The translations under genes and the position numbers were made by a program. The notes beneath the pieces were generated by a model. It searched no databases and was not told the DNA's origin. It saw nothing but the letters and a program-made list of their open reading frames with translations. A DNA stretch of 12,731 nucleotides from the NCBI GenBank assembly GCA_003567255.1, contig PWZW01000161.1, positions 1 to 12,731 on the forward strand, read 5' to 3'. Source of the stretch: Puniceicoccaceae bacterium (GTDB lineage Bacteria; Verrucomicrobiota; Verrucomicrobiia; Opitutales; Coraliomargaritaceae). Positions 1-7,886 of the stretch are shown piece after piece. Every line of letters starts with the position of its first letter. Position 1 is the stretch's first letter.

Positions 1-1
1 A

Positions 2-2818
2 GTCCCCGGGTACAATGAGGAGAAAACCTACGAGGTACGCTTCTTCGTGCCGGGTAATTTGGTCAGCAACCTCGACTTCGTGGAATCCATCTTTGGTAAC
101 GGGGGCGACCCGGTACTCCCGGAGAACGACGCGGCCCTCGATCCAGAGCACTGGACCGGTACCAGCGGCTGCGTCATCCTTGCGCCACACTTGGTCGGGG
201 TTAAGAAGAAAGCACTCGGGCTTCCCAATGTTAAAGACGCGACCGAACGCCAAAAACGCGACGGCATGTGCTGGGAGGATCCAGAAGAAATCTACAATGA
301 CGGCGGCGCTTTCAAGATCACCTGCCGCGATACTTCCGGTGTGGTCGTCACCGCAATCGCAGACAACTACTTCGGCTACTGCAAGAAAGAGGTAAAAACA
401 CAGATCGGCTACTCAGCCAACCTTTGCGGCCTTGCCGAGGAGGAGCACGCTGGTGGGACACTTGCTTTCACCGGCGCAGACTTGGGCGAAGACTTCCAGC
501 ACAGCCGCTTTCATAAACCTGTGGATCATAAGTTCGAGGATGTCGCGGCAAAGTATCCAAATCAGATTTCCATCCAGCCGGAAGGCTACGGCATCGACCG
601 AAACTATCCAGACATCATCTACCTTCCCGAGGATGCACGCATTTCGCTCAATGACCAACGCATTTCCTGGACCCAAAAAAATGCCGAAAAAGCCATCAAA
701 CTTCTTCCAAGCCGTACTTATGTCTACCCCTCTGGATATAAGGTAGAAATGCGTAAACCCGCAGAAGGCCGTCGCTGGCGCTTGGCTGGCTACACCGCAG
801 AGGGCATCATGCTGCATAAACCCTGTACGGTTTCCGGGGGTGGGAAATCAGAGATTTCCAAGCCTATATCCGATGCCATCATCTCCGGCCCGGTTTTTGT
901 AAACGACTTTAAGGCCGATTTTGATTTTGCCGAAAAAATAATCTACAAATCCTATGGTGATCGCTTTAAAGAGGGGCACCGCGGCAAGAAGGATGGCCGC
1001 CCCCTGCTGAGCAAAGACCGCTCCCTCGGCTCTGTGGTTAAACTCCTGACGCCTTCTCAAATCGAGTTTAACGATGAGTATAACGCCTGGCTGGAAACCA
1101 TCCCGCAACACGTCAAAGACCTCGTCTTAATTATAAAGCGTTTTTACAAACCCGATTGGGGTGACGCGTGGCGAAATCGTTTCAGCGTGGATACGATTAA
1201 CGGCGTCCCAGGAAACGAGCTCCGCTACCGCGGCCAAAAAATGCTCACCCAATACCTGCGAGTCGGCTACACCGAAGACGGGTCTTGGAGAACATTCGGC
1301 CTGCGTAAAGACTACATGCCATCGGTGAAATTTTCCACGGAAGACGATATCTCCGCTTCGCTCGTGGTACCCGTGGATCAAGTTAAGGGACTTCCCGGGC
1401 ACATCTTCGCTCCATCAGCAAAGTTTATTCATAACTGCGAATACCGCTTCTTCCAGCGTCCCGACGATGCCATTATTCGGGGTTATGATAAGCAGACTGA
1501 GATCGACATGAGTAATCGCGGTAATTTCCTCAGTAATTATCAGCCGCTAACCCGCGAGGATGCACTCGACGAAATTGATGATGCGATTCGCTTCGGTCAA
1601 TACACTGAGCCCATGCGCAAGTTGATAGCTGATTTTGCCAACGCAAAGGAGCCCGCCTTCTATTGCACCAATGCAAATCCCCGAATTGTTGATGGAAAAC
1701 CTACCAAAAACCCTCGCTACCTGCAGGTGCGGCCCGACCTCAACGACCCTCGCGGACTCTACTTGGCTGAGGTCTCCAGCCGAATGCTGCGCCGCATTCC
1801 GGAGGGCGATCCCGTCCTTCGCCCCGTAACAGCTATCCTTCCCGGGCGCCGTAATAATCCGGCCCAACCGGAGGCAGGTGTGGGAGCCCTTTGCATGTAT
1901 AACCCGATCCATTATCTGGAGTTGCCCGAGTTGTTCATGGAGTACATCGCTAGCATCACCGGCAAATCTCCCTCCACCACTGGGGCCGGTTCCGAGGGCG
2001 CTTTGACCAAAGGTCCATTTAATGCCCTCCCTCCAATCTATGACCTGAACAATGCGCTCGTCGCCTACATTTGTACCCAGCATCCGGTCTTTATCACTTC
2101 GGCGGGTTATGTTGGTCCTAACTATCGGGTTGATCACGACATAAGCCTGCTCGTGCCTGAAATTTGGGCCCGGATGCGCCCGGAGGAAGTGGACCCCTCC
2201 TTCCTCATAAAGGATGGATTCCTGGAGAAAGTTGAAGATTTTGATCACGGGGGCGAAACGATTCGCGCTAGCCGCCTCGGCTATCGCATCACCTCCAGGT
2301 TTATCCGGATCTTCGGTGGACGTGTCTTCAACAATCCCACTTCCGTCTTCAACAACGAAATGCTAAAGCCCGAGCTCCAGTCGATGGAGACCTATGTAGC
2401 CGGCCTCAAAACCCTTCTCGCCGCGCACAAGGAAGCCGCAGAGCATTACTTTGCAGATGGCTCCATTGAGCTGGCCTGCCCGCCGATCAAAGCACTCCTA
2501 CACATTATGGTTCACGGTCACTACGAGGGGAAAGATTCCTCAAACCCCGAGATCCGTGGCCTGTTTGATCGCGAAAAAATGCTCAAGAGCGATTGGTATA
2601 AGGCCCGTTTGGCAGCCCAACAAAAGGCTGATGCTGCCAGTTTAAAACGCGGCCTTGCCAACCTCGAGGCATTTCTTGAAAAACACACCCACAAGGATGT
2701 CGCAGAGCGACTCGACATCAAGGGACGCGCCCAGCGACTCAGTAAAGCACTGGAGCTCATTGAGTCTCCCGAATATCTTAAAAAGCTCAATAACACTATA
2801 GGCCGGCAACCAATCTGA
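2..2818 (+). CDS. Probable PPi-type phosphoenolpyruvate carboxykinase, 5' end missing
   Basis: The reading frame is open from the first bases of the window (codon at position 2) to a TGA at 2816-2818, so the start lies upstream; 938 residues are visible. I recognise the style of the very large (about 1,100-1,150 residue) pyrophosphate-dependent PEP carboxykinases known from Propionibacterium and Entamoeba, which interconvert oxaloacetate plus PPi with PEP, CO2 and Pi in the cytoplasm. About 200 N-terminal residues would then be missing. Visible landmarks are EEEHAGG (437-457), a glycine-rich SGGGKSE loop (833-853) resembling the SGTGKT kinase loop of ordinary PEPCK but not a full Walker A, and a GKSPSTTGAGSEGALTKG segment (about 1961-2014). 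There is no signal peptide or membrane segment in the visible part. The gene is followed by a strong terminator, so it is transcribed separately from frr. The family call is from memory of motifs and size; the alternative is a conserved large protein of unknown function. Confidence 0.6.
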   Translation, partial: VPGYNEEKTYEVRFFVPGNLVSNLDFVESIFGNGGDPVLPENDAALDPEHWTGTSGCVILAPHLVGVKKKALGLPNVKDATERQKRDGMCWEDPEEIYNDGGAFKITCRDTSGVVVTAIADNYFGYCKKEVKTQIGYSANLCGLAEEEHAGGTLAFTGADLGEDFQHSRFHKPVDHKFEDVAAKYPNQISIQPEGYGIDRNYPDIIYLPEDARISLNDQRISWTQKNAEKAIKLLPSRTYVYPSGYKVEMRKPAEGRRWRLAGYTAEGIMLHKPCTVSGGGKSEISKPISDAIISGPVFVNDFKADFDFAEKIIYKSYGDRFKEGHRGKKDGRPLLSKDRSLGSVVKLLTPSQIEFNDEYNAWLETIPQHVKDLVLIIKRFYKPDWGDAWRNRFSVDTINGVPGNELRYRGQKMLTQYLRVGYTEDGSWRTFGLRKDYMPSVKFSTEDDISASLVVPVDQVKGLPGHIFAPSAKFIHNCEYRFFQRPDDAIIRGYDKQTEIDMSNRGNFLSNYQPLTREDALDEIDDAIRFGQYTEPMRKLIADFANAKEPAFYCTNANPRIVDGKPTKNPRYLQVRPDLNDPRGLYLAEVSSRMLRRIPEGDPVLRPVTAILPGRRNNPAQPEAGVGALCMYNPIHYLELPELFMEYIASITGKSPSTTGAGSEGALTKGPFNALPPIYDLNNALVAYICTQHPVFITSAGYVGPNYRVDHDISLLVPEIWARMRPEEVDPSFLIKDGFLEKVEDFDHGGETIRASRLGYRITSRFIRIFGGRVFNNPTSVFNNEMLKPELQSMETYVAGLKTLLAAHKEAAEHYFADGSIELACPPIKALLHIMVHGHYEGKDSSNPEIRGLFDREKMLKSDWYKARLAAQQKADAASLKRGLANLEAFLEKHTHKDVAERLDIKGRAQRLSKALELIESPEYLKKLNNTIGRQPI

Positions 2819-2848
2819 GCGATTGCGCTTGAATCAACTTCACCCGTG

Positions 2849-2886
2849 GCCAGGCACCGTCTCAGGAGACGGTGCCTGGCTTCTTT
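2849..2886 (+). terminator. Strong hairpin terminator / REP-like palindrome
   Basis: The arms GCCAGGCACCGTCTC (2849-2863) and GAGACGGTGCCTGGC (2866-2880) are perfect reverse complements. They form a 14-bp stem with a CAGG tetraloop, followed by TTCTTT (2881-2886). The hairpin lies 30 bases after the stop of the upstream gene and fits a Rho-independent terminator. The long, GC-rich, perfectly symmetrical stem also resembles the REP-type palindromes associated with RAYT transposases, one of which is encoded at 6791-7768. Both roles could hold at once. Confidence 0.75.
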
Positions 2887-3000
2887 GATTGAAACTCGAC
2901 ACTTGCGGCGTTTGCCGGGCGAAGGACCCCACGGTTGACTCACTTCCCGATCAAACCCGGACCCGATACACTTTTGAGCATCTTCTTGCAAATTACTGCG

Positions 3001-3028
3001 TTGATGCCTTTCCTACAGTTTTTCTAAT
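3001..3028 (+). promoter_or_regulatory. Candidate promoter of the frr-proB-uvrD operon
   Basis: TTGATG (3001-3006), a 16-base spacer and TCTAAT (3023-3028, 5 of 6 matches to TATAAT) lie just before frr. The -10 box ends 13 bases before the frr ATG, so the leader would be very short, about 6 bases. A terminator at 2849-2886 means frr needs its own promoter somewhere in 2887-3041. This is the best pair I can see, but the -35 match is only 4 of 6. Confidence 0.3.
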
Positions 3029-3041
3029 CACTATCGATCCT

Positions 3042-3599
3042 ATGGAAACAGAAACTATCCTTAAAAAGCTGCGTGGAGACATGAACAAAGCAGTCGACTA
3101 CACGCTTCATGAATTTTCCACAGTACACACCGGAAAAGCAACGCCGGGTATGCTCGACCCAGTCAATGTCCATGCATACGGTAGCTCGGTCAAACTGAAG
3201 GAAGTCGCCGCTATCAGCACTCCGGACCACCGCACCATTACCGTGCAACCATGGGATAAGAGTGTCATTCGCGATATCGAAAAAGGAATCATCGAGGCCA
3301 ATATCGGTTTCAATCCTATCGTGGACGGTGGCCTGATCCGTATACCAATTCCTGAATTGACCGGTGAGCGCCGTCAGGAACTAGTGAAAACCTGCCACTC
3401 CATGGCAGAGGATGGACGCATCCGCCTGCGCCAAATTCGGCGTGACGCCAACGATGCACTCAAGGCTGCCGTTAAAGAGGGACTCTCCGAAGACGAGCAA
3501 AAAAGAGGTGAAAAAGAAGTACAAAAAATCACCGACCAATTTATTGAGGAAATCAACAAACACCTGGCGACCAAGGAAACTGACCTAACCCGCGTCTAG
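3042..3599 (+). CDS. frr: Ribosome recycling factor
   Basis: Ribosome recycling factor works with EF-G to split the post-termination ribosome and release mRNA and tRNA in the cytoplasm. The 185-residue product matches the family's usual length. Typical segments are visible: MNKAVDYTLHEFSTVHTGKA near the N-terminus, the LDPVNVHAYGSSVKLKEVA stretch (residues 38-56), ISTPDHRTITVQPWDKS (58-74), IEKGIIEANIGFNP (79-92) and the basic RIRLRQIRRDAND helix (126-138). The frame is open upstream to 2889, but the ATG at 3042 gives the family length and alignment, and the extension has no family character. There is no Shine-Dalgarno sequence. frr is often preceded by pyrH; here it follows a terminator. proB begins 50 bases downstream on the same strand, so frr, proB and the helicase probably form one operon. 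Confidence 0.96.
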   Translation: METETILKKLRGDMNKAVDYTLHEFSTVHTGKATPGMLDPVNVHAYGSSVKLKEVAAISTPDHRTITVQPWDKSVIRDIEKGIIEANIGFNPIVDGGLIRIPIPELTGERRQELVKTCHSMAEDGRIRLRQIRRDANDALKAAVKEGLSEDEQKRGEKEVQKITDQFIEEINKHLATKETDLTRV

Positions 3600-3649
3600 C
3601 TCTCGCCCCTCTCGGCGATGTCTCAAGGTTTTCCAACCACTGCGTATCA

Positions 3650-4780
3650 ATGTCCAATCCGCCACTAGAAAAAGTTAAACGTATCGTCGTCAAGCTGGGG
3701 ACAGGAGTGCTTACCAGCGGTGTTGGCGTCCTCGACCAAGACCGGATTAACGGCATTTGTTCCGAGGTTGCGGCGCTGCGTGCCAAGGGTATCGAGGTCA
3801 TCCTCGTCAGCTCCGGTGCCGTTGGCCTGGGAATGGGCCGACTCGGCCTCACCAAGCGCCCAAAGGACCTTGCCAGTCTTCAAGCCTGTGCTGCCATTGG
3901 CCAGTGTATCTTGGTCAACACTTGGCAACAGGGCATGACGCCTCACGACCTGAATGTCGCGCAAATCCTCCTTACCCGCGAAGATCTCCGCGCCCGTTCC
4001 CGGCACGATGCCGTGCTCCGCACGATTGAAAGACTTCTAGCCACCGGGAGCATACCCGTGGTTAACGAAAACGATACGGTCAGCGCTGAAGAGATAAAAT
4101 TCGGAGACAATGATACCCTGTCCGCACAACTTGCCAGTGTATCTCGCGCTGAACTTCTTTGTATCCTGTCAACCATTGAGGGACTCCTCGATATGAAAGG
4201 CTCCGGAAAGGTCGTTTCCCACGTTGCGAAAATTACTCCCGAAATTGAGGCCATGGCCAGCGGAACCACCTCCCCCACCGCAGTGGGTGGTATGGTGAGC
4301 AAACTTTCCGCTGCCAAAATCGCCGTCCGTGCCGGGTGCGCCGTCATTATCGCGAGCGGTCGGGACCCTTCCATCGTTCGTCGGCTCATCGGAAATTCGG
4401 GTGAGGGTACTTACTTCGCACCGCGAGCCGTCCCCATCCAGTCGAAACGTCGGTGGCTTGCTTTGCAGGATCGGGCAAAGGGACAAATCCAGGTGGATCC
4501 AGGTGCGGAACGTGTCCTGATTAACTCAGGAAGAAGCCTCCTCCCTGCGGGAATCGAAGCCATAAAGACCGAATTTCTCAAGGGAGACGTCATTCAAATC
4601 AGTAATCGTGAAGGCAAGATCTTCGCGCGTGGTATCGCTGAACAGGATTCCACCACCATGCGTAATGCACAAAACGAAACCAAAGACACCAGCCAGCCCA
4701 AGAAACGTCAAAAATGCGCTGTCCATAGAGATAATCTAGTGCTCCTGGAGGGAAAACCACAGCCAAGTCCGTTCATCTAA
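3650..4780 (+). CDS. proB: Glutamate 5-kinase with C-terminal PUA domain
   Basis: ProB phosphorylates glutamate with ATP to gamma-glutamyl phosphate, the first and usually feedback-inhibited step of proline synthesis in the cytoplasm. The 376-residue length is normal for the long form. The amino-acid kinase domain (about residues 8-260) shows KLGTG (15-19), VSSGAVGLG (53-61), NENDTVS (139-145), FGDNDTLSA (151-159) and the late glycine motif VGGM (212-215). A PUA domain follows from about residue 268, including VDPGA and SLLPAGI. The last 40 or so residues are lysine-, glutamine- and serine-rich (NETKDTSQPKKRQK) before a short RDNLVLLEG strand, a little divergent from typical PUA ends. No Shine-Dalgarno sequence precedes the ATG. 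The helicase gene begins 3 bases after the stop, suggesting co-transcription and possibly translational coupling. No proA is visible in the window. Confidence 0.95.
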   Translation: MSNPPLEKVKRIVVKLGTGVLTSGVGVLDQDRINGICSEVAALRAKGIEVILVSSGAVGLGMGRLGLTKRPKDLASLQACAAIGQCILVNTWQQGMTPHDLNVAQILLTREDLRARSRHDAVLRTIERLLATGSIPVVNENDTVSAEEIKFGDNDTLSAQLASVSRAELLCILSTIEGLLDMKGSGKVVSHVAKITPEIEAMASGTTSPTAVGGMVSKLSAAKIAVRAGCAVIIASGRDPSIVRRLIGNSGEGTYFAPRAVPIQSKRRWLALQDRAKGQIQVDPGAERVLINSGRSLLPAGIEAIKTEFLKGDVIQISNREGKIFARGIAEQDSTTMRNAQNETKDTSQPKKRQKCAVHRDNLVLLEGKPQPSPFI

Positions 4781-4783
4781 ATT

Positions 4784-6775
4784 ATGGATTCCGCTTATGC
4801 CGACGGCCTTCTGCCTCCCATTGATTTTGCTTCCGCGCTCAACGAAGAGCAACTGGCGGCAGTCACCGCTGAGCCAGGGCCTGCGCTGATTCTCGCTGGT
4901 GCCGGTTCCGGGAAAACCCGCACCCTTACCTACCGTGTTGCCTATCTGCTGCATAAGGGAGTCCGCCCTCAGAATATTCTTTTACTGACGTTCACCAACA
5001 AAGCCGCGCGGGAAATGCTGGACCGCGTGGAAGATCTGACCGGCGTATCGCGCCGATATTTTTGGGGCGGTACCTTTCATAGTGTGGGTCAACGAATCCT
5101 TCGCCAGCATGGCGAAACCATAGGCTTAAAGCGTAACTTTAACATCCTCGACGAAGGCGAAGCCGAAGGAATTCTCAAGGAAGCCATCCAGCAGATAGAC
5201 CCGAAATTTCTTAAATCAAAAGACAATCCCAAGGCAAAGCTCATTCACAACCTAATCAGCTACGCCCGGAATACTTGTCGCCTCGTCGCCGATGAGGCCA
5301 AAGACCGCTTTCTCCACAGCCCCACAGTCGCTGAGCGCATTGCCGAATTCTACGAGCGCTACCGGGAGCTAAAGCTTGAGCAACAGGTCTCCGACTACGA
5401 CGACTTGCTTGAATATTTATTACAACTCCTCCAACAAAATGCCGAGGTCAGAGACGCTTACCAAAACCTCTTCCGCCACATTCTCGTAGACGAGTATCAA
5501 GACACCAACCAACTGCAATCGAGGATTATTGATGCACTCTCGGGCCAGTATAAACAGGTTATGGCGGTGGGCGACGACGCTCAGTGCATCTACACTTGGC
5601 GGGGTGCCGACTTCGAAAATATCATGAGCTTTACCGACCGGTACGAGGGCGCATGTATCCATAAAATTGAAACGAACTACCGCAGTAGCCCGGAAATCCT
5701 GAATTTCGCAAACGCCGTCCTTAACGCACAACCCTACGGCATGGGCTTCAATAAGGAGCTCCGCGCAGTCCGCCCATCGGATCAACGTCCCTATTTTGTC
5801 CCAGTCATGGATGCCTCGCAGCAGGCTCAATTCATCATAACCCGAGTACGCGGACTCCTTGAGGAGGGGCGCGACCTCAAAGACATCGCTGTACTCTATC
5901 GCGCCCATTACCATGCCATGGAACTCCAGATGGAGCTCACTCGCAGCGGCATAGATTTTGAAATTACCAGTGGCGTCCGTTTTTTTGAACAGGCGCACAT
6001 ACGCGATCTCGCAGCACACCTGCGCTTGGTGTCAAATCCCGCAGATGTATCCGCATTCAGTCGGCTCGCGGCCCTGCTCCCACGGGTGGGTCCCAAAACC
6101 GCCTCTCGCCTACACCGACTCGCCGAAGTCACTGCGCAAAAGGAAAACATCTCCTTTTTTGAGGCCCTGTCCTCCGAAACCATTGCTAAAAAGGTTCCCA
6201 AAGACGCCATCGATGATTGGACTGATCTGACTGCAACACTCCTTGAAGTCGACCAGGCGAAAGCAAGCGAAAATGCCAGTGAATTAGTTAAACTGGCTAT
6301 TGACGGATGGTACGGCACTTATATCCGTCACGTGTACCAGAACTACCAAGACCGCGAGGACGACCTCCTTAGCCTTGTTTCCTTTGCCGCCCCCTACGAT
6401 ACCTTAACCGAATTCCTGGCTCAGCTCGTTTTGCTGGCCTCCGAGACTGCCCAGCGGACTGACGAGGAGAAGAGGCACAGCATGCGGCTCACAACGATTC
6501 ACCAATCCAAAGGCCTCGAATTCCCCATTGTCTTCGTCTTGGGTCTCGCAGACGGCCTGTTTCCCCTCCGCCGAACGATCGAAGATGGAAACATTGAAGA
6601 AGAACGGAGGCTTTTTTACGTCTCCGTCACGCGTGCTGAAGACGAACTTTACCTCATGTATCCTTTGATCAGCACTCAGGGTGGTGGTGCGATGCGGATG
6701 AAAATGAGCCGTTTTATGGGTGAGGTTTCCCCCACCCACTACGAAGTACTTCGTACCAACCGTCCAGCTTGGTAA
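4784..6775 (+). CDS. UvrD/PcrA/Rep-type superfamily 1 DNA helicase
   Basis: This is an ATP-driven 3'-5' DNA helicase of the kind used in excision repair, replication restart and removal of recombinase from DNA. All SF1A motifs are visible in order in the 663-residue product: Q motif LNEEQLAAV (19-27), Walker A GAGSGKT (39-45), motif Ia [10 protein letters not shown] (69-78), GTFHS (96-100), [11 protein letters not shown] (203-213), Walker B VDEYQD (235-240), motif [18 protein letters not shown] (262-276), motif [15 protein letters not shown] (298-310), motif [19 protein letters not shown] and motif [22 protein letters not shown] near the C-terminus. The protein stops about 45 residues after motif VI, so the C-terminal tail that carries the RNA polymerase-binding Tudor-like domain in long UvrD/PcrA proteins is absent. 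I cannot tell from sequence alone whether it is UvrD, PcrA or Rep. It is the last gene of the frr operon and runs convergently into a transposase gene with only 15 bases between stops. Confidence 0.93.
   Translation: MDSAYADGLLPPIDFASALNEEQLAAVTAEPGPALILAGAGSGKTRTLTYRVAYLLHKGVRPQNILLLTFTNKAAREMLDRVEDLTGVSRRYFWGGTFHSVGQRILRQHGETIGLKRNFNILDEGEAEGILKEAIQQIDPKFLKSKDNPKAKLIHNLISYARNTCRLVADEAKDRFLHSPTVAERIAEFYERYRELKLEQQVSDYDDLLEYLLQLLQQNAEVRDAYQNLFRHILVDEYQDTNQLQSRIIDALSGQYKQVMAVGDDAQCIYTWRGADFENIMSFTDRYEGACIHKIETNYRSSPEILNFANAVLNAQPYGMGFNKELRAVRPSDQRPYFVPVMDASQQAQFIITRVRGLLEEGRDLKDIAVLYRAHYHAMELQMELTRSGIDFEITSGVRFFEQAHIRDLAAHLRLVSNPADVSAFSRLAALLPRVGPKTASRLHRLAEVTAQKENISFFEALSSETIAKKVPKDAIDDWTDLTATLLEVDQAKASENASELVKLAIDGWYGTYIRHVYQNYQDREDDLLSLVSFAAPYDTLTEFLAQLVLLASETAQRTDEEKRHSMRLTTIHQSKGLEFPIVFVLGLADGLFPLRRTIEDGNIEEERRLFYVSVTRAEDELYLMYPLISTQGGGAMRMKMSRFMGEVSPTHYEVLRTNRPAW
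6740..6755. repeat. 16-bp perfect palindrome in the 3' end of the helicase gene
   Basis: TACGAAGTACTTCGTA is identical to its reverse complement. It lies in the last seven or so codons before the helicase stop and 36 bases from the end of the convergent transposase gene. In RNA it could form a 6-bp stem with a GUAC loop. No U-tract follows, so it is not a typical terminator. It may be a coincidence of codon choice, a weak end signal for either gene, or part of the transposase target site. Confidence 0.5.
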
Positions 6776-6790
6776 ACGTCGTAAGCATCC

Positions 6791-7768
6791 TCATCCATTT
6801 TCTCGCCTTCCCGAGATTGAACAAAGCCCGCAAAGGATTCCGTCTCCCAGATGCCGAATCGGCCGTTTGCGCCCACTCGGCGTTCGACCCAAGCGAGCAT
6901 CGCTCAGTACCTTGCGGAGAAACAATTCCGAGCCCAAAGCTTTACTCATGGAGAAAAAGCGCAGCCTGCAGCCAAGGCGTGAGGCCGCGGAAAGCTGTCC
7001 ACGACCTGCCAAAGCTTTAGCCCCACTCTCCTTGGAAAAAGTTGTTTCGTTTACGTCCCTGAGGTTGCGTTGGCTAAGTAAAACGCTGCGGTAGCCCTCC
7101 AGCGCAGCACGTGAATCACCATCCTCTATGAATACCCCCATCAGCCGCCTTAAGCCACTCAGCGCCCGCGAATGACCTACCAGCGCCTCCGTGTATCCAC
7201 AAAAACGATAGTCTTTTGGATCTTTAACTATGCCAGCCCGCACCGGGTTGAGGTCAATGTACGCAGCCATCGTCTGCAACACATGCCGCCGCCCCTCCAC
7301 CAACACGCTTTTGAAGCGCTCTGCCCACACCGCGCCAAAACTATCGTGCGTTCGATTGTACCACACACTGAATCGCTGCTTCAGTGTTTTGATAAAAATG
7401 GAGAGATCGCCCATGCGCCCCAGCAACCATTCCCTCAAGGCCTCAGCCCGCGCATCATCAGCCTCTAAATGCAGTGCCAGATCATTGGACCGAAGATTCA
7501 GTCGCTTATGCCCTTTTGGATAAAGCACAGCGAAACGTCGGACCAATTCGGCATCATCGATTTCCTGTTCTGGCACGACTTCCACAAGGAGATGGAAGTG
7601 GTTATGCATCACACAGTACGTCAAAATTTTCAGGCCTGAAAAATCCGCGACTCTCCAGAGCATCTTCCGAAAAACCTCCTGCGCCCCTCGGTCTAAAAAA
7701 TGCCGCCCCTGCACCGTCCGGCTCATGCAGTGGTAAATCCCTCCCTCGCTTTTTATGATTCGCTTCAT
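6791..7768 (-). CDS. REP-associated tyrosine transposase (Y1/HUH family, RAYT-like)
   Basis: This is a single-strand DNA endonuclease-like transposase of the IS200/IS605-related Y1 superfamily. The 325-residue product starts MKRIIKSEGGIYHCMSRTV and carries MHNHFHLLVEV with the metal-binding HUH triad H57-F58-H59. It also has QRFSVWYNRTH (131-141), WAERFKSVLVEG (148-159) and AAYIDLNPVRAGIV (168-181), where Y170 is the expected catalytic tyrosine. The C-terminal third (about 210-325) is the basic extension seen in longer RAYTs, with GSELFLRKVL (279-288) followed by an arginine-rich stretch. Catalytic residues are present and the frame is intact, so it is probably active or only recently immobile. 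No flanking terminal hairpins typical of a complete IS200 element are obvious; RAYTs are usually single-copy and act on dispersed REP palindromes instead. The gene lies between a convergent helicase gene and a divergent glycosyltransferase gene. Confidence 0.9.
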   Translation of the reverse strand: MKRIIKSEGGIYHCMSRTVQGRHFLDRGAQEVFRKMLWRVADFSGLKILTYCVMHNHFHLLVEVVPEQEIDDAELVRRFAVLYPKGHKRLNLRSNDLALHLEADDARAEALREWLLGRMGDLSIFIKTLKQRFSVWYNRTHDSFGAVWAERFKSVLVEGRRHVLQTMAAYIDLNPVRAGIVKDPKDYRFCGYTEALVGHSRALSGLRRLMGVFIEDGDSRAALEGYRSVLLSQRNLRDVNETTFSKESGAKALAGRGQLSAASRLGCRLRFFSMSKALGSELFLRKVLSDARLGRTPSGRKRPIRHLGDGILCGLCSISGRRENG

Positions 7769-7774
7769 GATTTC

Positions 7775-7803
7775 AAGACATCAAACCATCACACCCTTGT
7801 CAA
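7775..7803 (-). promoter_or_regulatory. Candidate promoter of the transposase gene
   Basis: On the minus strand TTGACA (7803-7798, perfect -35), a 17-base spacer and TGTCTT (7780-7775, weak -10) precede the transposase ATG by 6 bases. The transcript would start at or very near the start codon. The -35 match and spacing are good, but the -10 matches only 3 of 6. Confidence 0.3.
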
Positions 7804-7804
7804 T

Positions 7805-7819
7805 TTTTGTCTGACAAAA
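7805..7819. promoter_or_regulatory. Palindrome TTTTGTC-T-GACAAAA, candidate operator
   Basis: Two 7-base arms (7805-7811 and 7813-7819) are perfect reverse complements around a single central T. The site sits almost exactly midway between the candidate -35 boxes of the divergent transposase (7798-7803) and glycosyltransferase (7823-7828) promoters. The layout suits a dimeric regulator acting on both genes. Which regulator is unknown; none is encoded nearby. Confidence 0.4.
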
Positions 7820-7822
7820 TTA

Positions 7823-7851
7823 TTGGCACTTTGTTTTTACATTTCTTGAAT
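7823..7851 (+). promoter_or_regulatory. Candidate promoter of the glycosyltransferase gene
   Basis: TTGGCA (7823-7828, 5 of 6), a 17-base spacer and TTGAAT (7846-7851, 4 of 6) would start transcription near 7858, about 29 bases before the preferred ATG at 7887. The in-frame TTG at 7851 would lie inside the -10 box and be untranscribed, which supports the ATG start. Confidence 0.4.
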
Positions 7852-7886
7852 TGAGCAAAACAGATTCATTGCCTGTTTTCATTGAG

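Noticed and set aside
830..856. A possible Walker A nucleotide-binding loop in the large enzyme.
   Set aside because: The SGGGKSE sequence lacks the first glycine of GxxxxGK[ST]. It can only be called similar to the PEPCK kinase loop, not a general P-loop.
1547..2248. A 233-codon open frame on the minus strand.
   Set aside because: It lies wholly inside the large enzyme gene, whose + frame has conserved-looking motifs; the antisense product resembles no protein and is a shadow of codon bias.
2889..3041. A 51-codon N-terminal extension of the frr reading frame.
   Set aside because: Ribosome recycling factor is about 185 residues and aligns from the ATG at 3042; the extension has no family character and begins immediately after a terminator.
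2819..3041. A small RNA or riboswitch in the 223-base gap before frr.
   Set aside because: Apart from the terminator hairpin and a weak promoter candidate, no further stable structure or known motif was evident by eye.
7172..7758. Several + strand open frames of 90-100 codons.
   Set aside because: They are antisense to the RAYT transposase, which carries intact HUH and tyrosine motifs; the products are low-quality and His/Arg/Pro-rich.
7851..7886. TTG start for the glycosyltransferase at 7851.
   Set aside because: It would add 12 residues before the conserved first strand MRIALVTE and overlaps the candidate -10 box.
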